64,000 bases of DNA from Prado023 sp963798745 (GTDB lineage Bacteria; Actinomycetota; Actinomycetes; S36-B12; CAIYMF01), in contig CAWCUF010000001.1 in the NCBI GenBank assembly GCA_963798745.1, forward strand, positions 626,468 to 690,467, given 5' to 3'. The translations under genes were made by a program, and so were the position numbers. A model generated the notes under the pieces. It was not told the origin of the DNA, searched no databases, and saw only the letters and a list, made by a program, of their open reading frames with translations. Each line of letters opens with the position of its first letter. Position 1 is the stretch's first letter. This document shows, piece after piece, positions 63,036 through 64,000 of this stretch.

Positions 63036-63598
63036 GGCCTTCTCCTCTGGCAGCGATATCACCGACAAGGGCGACGCTGGGACTCGGCCGGGTTGACCCC
63101 ACCGACGCGCCTGACTCCTCCAGCCTCACCCTACCCGAGATCCTTGATCCGTCAACCACTGTGACCCACTGCTCCCGGTTGGCCCCGAGAAGCCCCGACC
63201 GCGAGCACGGTCGCCCTTGGCGCCCCTTCGCGGAGATGCCCCATTTCGTGACCGTGGCACGCCCCTCAGGACCAGCGCCCTTCCGCGTGCCGTCCGGTCG
63301 GCGGCGCTGCCTCATAGGGGCTCCGCGCTTGACTCCCGGCGGTGGGCGTAGACGCGCAGGTGCTCTTGCTGGTCTCGAGCGAACGCGTCTCGGACATCTC
63401 AACTGCTCCGCCCGGACCCGGGAGATCGCCGGGGTCGCGGGGTTCGCCGGCCGGGCGACCTCGAGCATCCGGCACCGCCCCGAGGAGGAGCGCTGCCCAC
63501 GCTCGCACACGGAAACCGGCGTTGCGCCCCGCCCCCACCCCACCCCGCCCGACTGCCTGCAGAATGCGGCGTGCTCTGCGCCGACCTACGATGAGGCG
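63036..63598. other. Intergenic region between NmrA-like gene and 4Fe-4S protein gene
   Basis: 563 bases. It contains a candidate promoter for the NmrA-like gene (63128-63155) and the -10 box of the next gene (63587-63592). Open frames on both strands here are Arg/Pro-rich and show no family likeness. I see no gene in it. Confidence 0.5.
63128..63155 (-). promoter_or_regulatory. Candidate promoter of the NmrA-like gene
   Basis: On the minus strand TTGACG (63150-63155) is followed after 16 bases by TAGGGT (63128-63133). This is close to the sigma-70 type -35/-10 layout seen elsewhere in the window. It would give a leader of about 90 bases. Confidence 0.5.
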
Positions 63599-63832
63599 AT
63601 GTCGGACGCCGAGACCACGACCAAGGACTATCCCCGCGACGAACTCGTCATCCACTGGACGCCGTCGCTTTGCCAGCACTCAGGCGTCTGCGCTCGTGGT
63701 CTTCCCGCAGTCTTCAAGCCCCGGCAGCGCCCCTGGATCGACCCGGAGGGCGCCACGGCGCAGGAGATCGCCGATCGGATCGACCTTTGCCCCAGCCGCG
63801 CGCTGGGCTACACGTGGGTAACCCCGGCGTAA
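63599..63832 (+). CDS. Divergent 4Fe-4S mono-cluster protein
   Basis: 77 aa. ELVIHWTPSLCQHSGVCARG and LPAVFKPRQRPWIDPEGATA, then EIADRIDLCPSRALGYTWVT follow the pattern of small divergent ferredoxin-like proteins (C-x-H-x-G-x-C ... CPSxAL). With only three cysteines in view (residues 25, 31, 64), the fourth ligand may be His27 or be supplied otherwise. ATG 63599 has TACGAT six bases ahead, so the start is probably leaderless. Function unknown; homologues often sit with GNAT-like genes. Confidence 0.85.
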   Translation: MSDAETTTKDYPRDELVIHWTPSLCQHSGVCARGLPAVFKPRQRPWIDPEGATAQEIADRIDLCPSRALGYTWVTPA

Positions 63833-64000
63833 GGGTTACCGCTCGCCGCCACGAGGCGGAGTCCCGCTAGGAGATCCTCGTCGACGACAGATCGCCGGCC
63901 ATTGACCTACCTCGAGATGGCGGATGCCCTGGTGCTCGGACGCGCAAGCGACTGCCACGACGTCGCTCAAGATGGCGATGGAGCGGCCGTCAAGGATTGC
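63833..64000. other. Window end, no assignable gene
   Basis: 168 bases. A plus-strand frame stays open to the end of the window but shows no recognisable family and has no good start signal. A partial gene cannot be excluded. Confidence 0.4.

Noticed and set aside
61041..64000. Complete integrative element with both attachment sites
   Set aside because: No second copy of the tRNA-Arg 3' end is visible, and the genes after the integrase (NmrA-like, 4Fe-4S protein) do not look like element cargo.

Overview
The window is about 70% G+C and tightly packed. Gene content points to an actinobacterium (Actinomycetota): a bacterial proteasome activator (Bpa) ending in GPYL, a fused CysNC, an actinobacterial-type methylcrotonyl-CoA-like carboxylase cluster under a TetR regulator, DUF4446, a DUF559 relic, and many leaderless starts with a TAnnnT-like -10 box 6-8 nt before the start codon. 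The order or genus cannot be fixed from the sequence alone. Most of the window looks like ordinary chromosomal core with small decayed islands.

1-8.6 kb: tail of an OsmC-like gene, an S66 LD-carboxypeptidase, upp and tadA (minus strand) separated by GC-rich tandem repeats, a tocopherol-cyclase-like gene, then a glucose/GlcNAc-type PTS cluster in which IIB, IIA, HPr, EI and IIC are five separate genes, closed by a strong terminator. 8.6-22 kb, mostly minus strand: purine genes (an ASCH-PurC fusion, purB, purD, purA), a class III aminotransferase, the proton-translocating transhydrogenase pntAB, an old-yellow-enzyme reductase, a frameshifted DUF559 endonuclease relic between two 38-bp direct repeats, and class II aldolase fba. 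22-32.5 kb: an FAD-linked oxidase with a repetitive acidic insertion, a GDPD phosphodiesterase, DUF4446-pheA, rhomboid-HAD, serS, bpa, a broken SET gene and a K+ channel with an RCK domain.

32.6-44.7 kb is a catabolic region. A biotin-dependent acyl-CoA carboxylase (beta then alpha), an AtuA-family protein, a TetR regulator, an acyl-CoA dehydrogenase and an enoyl-CoA hydratase resemble leucine/isoprenoid acyl-CoA breakdown. The carboxylase operon and tetR carry the same promoter-operator: two 16-bp TTGACG...CGTCAA palindromes 17 bp apart, with the -35 box in the first and the -10 box in the second. An AmmeMemoRadiSam pair (radical SAM enzyme and a Memo-AMMECR1 fusion) and a truncated regulator sit inside this region.

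44.7-60.8 kb: an antiporter relic, FrnE-like DsbA protein, tRNA-Ser(TGA), nicotinamidase, a nucleosidase, an amidase, an SbtA bicarbonate transporter with its SbtB-like PII partner and a small winged-helix protein, a baeRF-family protein, an ABC1 kinase, a Gfo/Idh/MocA oxidoreductase, a HAD-SAK protein, a MOSC protein, a ROK kinase, cysD-cysNC and an acyl-CoA-binding protein. 60.8-64 kb: tRNA-Ser(GCT), tRNA-Arg(ACG) with a truncated tyrosine integrase next to it (probable integrated-element relic), an NmrA-like reductase and a small 4Fe-4S protein.
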